A DNA stretch of 14,739 nucleotides from an uncultured Faecalibacterium sp. (GTDB taxonomy: Bacteria; Bacillota; Clostridia; Oscillospirales; Ruminococcaceae). The notes beneath the pieces were generated by a model. The model saw nothing but the letters and a program-made list of their open reading frames with translations. It searched no databases and was not told the origin of the DNA. This document shows positions 13,937-14,739 of this stretch, piece after piece (position 1 is the first letter of the stretch; each line of letters opens with the position of its first letter). The stretch is from assembly GCA_902463235.1 (NCBI GenBank), contig CABQER010000018.1, positions 1-14,739 on the forward strand, written 5' to 3'. The position numbers were made by a program, and so were the translations under genes.

Positions 13937-14739
13937 ATGATCAATTTTGAACAGTGGGAAGGCTTTGAGGGCCGCATCTGGAAAGAAGAAGTCAATGTGC
14001 GCGACTTCATCCAGAAGAACTACACCCCGTATGACGGCGACGAAAGCTTTCTGGCCGGCCCCACCGAGGCGACCGACAAGCTGTGGGGTGCCCTGCAGAA
14101 GCTGCAGAAGGCCGAGCGCGCCAAGGGCGGCGTGCTGGATATGGAGACTGAGGTGGTCAGCAGCCTGACTGCTTACGGCCCCGGCTATATCGATGAAAGC
14201 CTGAAGGATCTGGAGCAGATCGTGGGTCTGCAGACCGACAAGCCCCTCAAGCGCGCCTTCATGCCCTACGGCGGCATCAAGATGGCAGAGCAGGCCTGCA
14301 CCACCTACGGCTACCAGCCCAGCGAGGAGCTGCACAAGATCTTTACCGATTATACCCGCACCCACAATCAGGCTGTGTTTGATGCCTACACCCCTGAGAT
14401 GAAGGCGGCCCGCCATACCCACATCATCACCGGCCTGCCGGACACCTACGGCCGCGGCCGCATCGTGGGCGACTACCGCCGCGTGGCCCTGTACGGCATC
14501 GATGCACTGATCAAGTTCAAGCAGGAGGACTTCGCCAACTGCGGCGACGGCACCATGACCGACGACGTGATCCGCCTGCGCGAGGAGATTGCCCGCCAGA
14601 TCAGCGCCCTGAAGGGCATGAAGAAGATGGCCGAGGCCTACGGCTATGATATCTCTCAGCCTGCAAAGAACGCCAAGGAGGCCTGCCAGTGGCTGTACTT
14701 CGGCTATCTGGCCGCCATCAAGACCCAGAACGGCGCCGC
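13937..14739 (+). CDS. pflB: formate C-acetyltransferase (pyruvate formate-lyase), N-terminal part
   Basis: Converts pyruvate and CoA to acetyl-CoA and formate in anaerobic fermentation using a glycyl radical. About 267 residues are present before the window ends. The start MINFEQWEGFEGRIWKEEVN and the segment TGLPDTYGRGRIVGDYRRVA (near residues 164-183) are hallmark sequences of the PflB family, as is MPYGGIKMAEQACTTYGYQP near residue 111. The catalytic Cys pair and the radical Gly lie beyond the window and cannot be checked, nor can an adjacent activating enzyme gene (pflA). AAGGAGG precedes the ATG by six bases. The strong codon bias and long leader suggest high, controlled expression. Confidence 0.95.
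   Translation, partial: MINFEQWEGFEGRIWKEEVNVRDFIQKNYTPYDGDESFLAGPTEATDKLWGALQKLQKAERAKGGVLDMETEVVSSLTAYGPGYIDESLKDLEQIVGLQTDKPLKRAFMPYGGIKMAEQACTTYGYQPSEELHKIFTDYTRTHNQAVFDAYTPEMKAARHTHIITGLPDTYGRGRIVGDYRRVALYGIDALIKFKQEDFANCGDGTMTDDVIRLREEIARQISALKGMKKMAEAYGYDISQPAKNAKEACQWLYFGYLAAIKTQNGA

Overview
The window looks like chromosomal DNA of a GC-rich gut Clostridia, most likely an Oscillospiraceae/Faecalibacterium-type organism. This is inferred from Gram-positive style genes, strong AGGAGG ribosome binding sites, sigma-A promoters, a pyruvate formate-lyase gene and G+C-rich codon use; no marker in the window proves the genus. It holds twelve genes, the two at the edges partial. No tRNA, rRNA, CRISPR array, phage gene or transposase was seen.

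Left part (1-2740). A leftward three-gene operon encodes an ECF-type sigma factor, its membrane-anchored zinc-finger anti-sigma factor, and a multi-pass membrane protein cut by the window edge. Divergent from it is birA (biotin-protein ligase/repressor), ending at a terminator shared with the next leftward operon.

Centre (2745-11418). A leftward four-gene operon encodes two tandem paralogous AMP-forming acyl ligases, a stand-alone acyl carrier protein and an HxxxDG acyltransferase of the condensation-domain/alcohol-acetyltransferase superfamily. Divergent from it, across 400 bp with a near-consensus promoter on each strand, is a rightward operon with a membrane acyltransferase-3 protein, a coiled-coil protein of unknown function and a GT4-type glycosyltransferase with an unusual N-terminal extension; it ends at a strong terminator. 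Inference: acids are activated, loaded on the carrier and passed to an acceptor, possibly a surface glycan made next door, in a logic like the Dlt system. This is the best candidate for an undescribed pathway here.

Right part (11419-14739). A two-gene operon encodes a flippase-like (LPG synthase membrane domain) protein and a small membrane-anchored protein. Then come about 900 bp without a convincing protein gene but dense in structure: a 161-bp element with perfect 10-bp terminal inverted repeats, a bidirectional terminator, a probable leftward structured non-coding RNA of about 370 nt with its own consensus promoter, an AT-rich palindrome, and a structured leader with a terminator-like hairpin ahead of pflB, which runs off the right edge.
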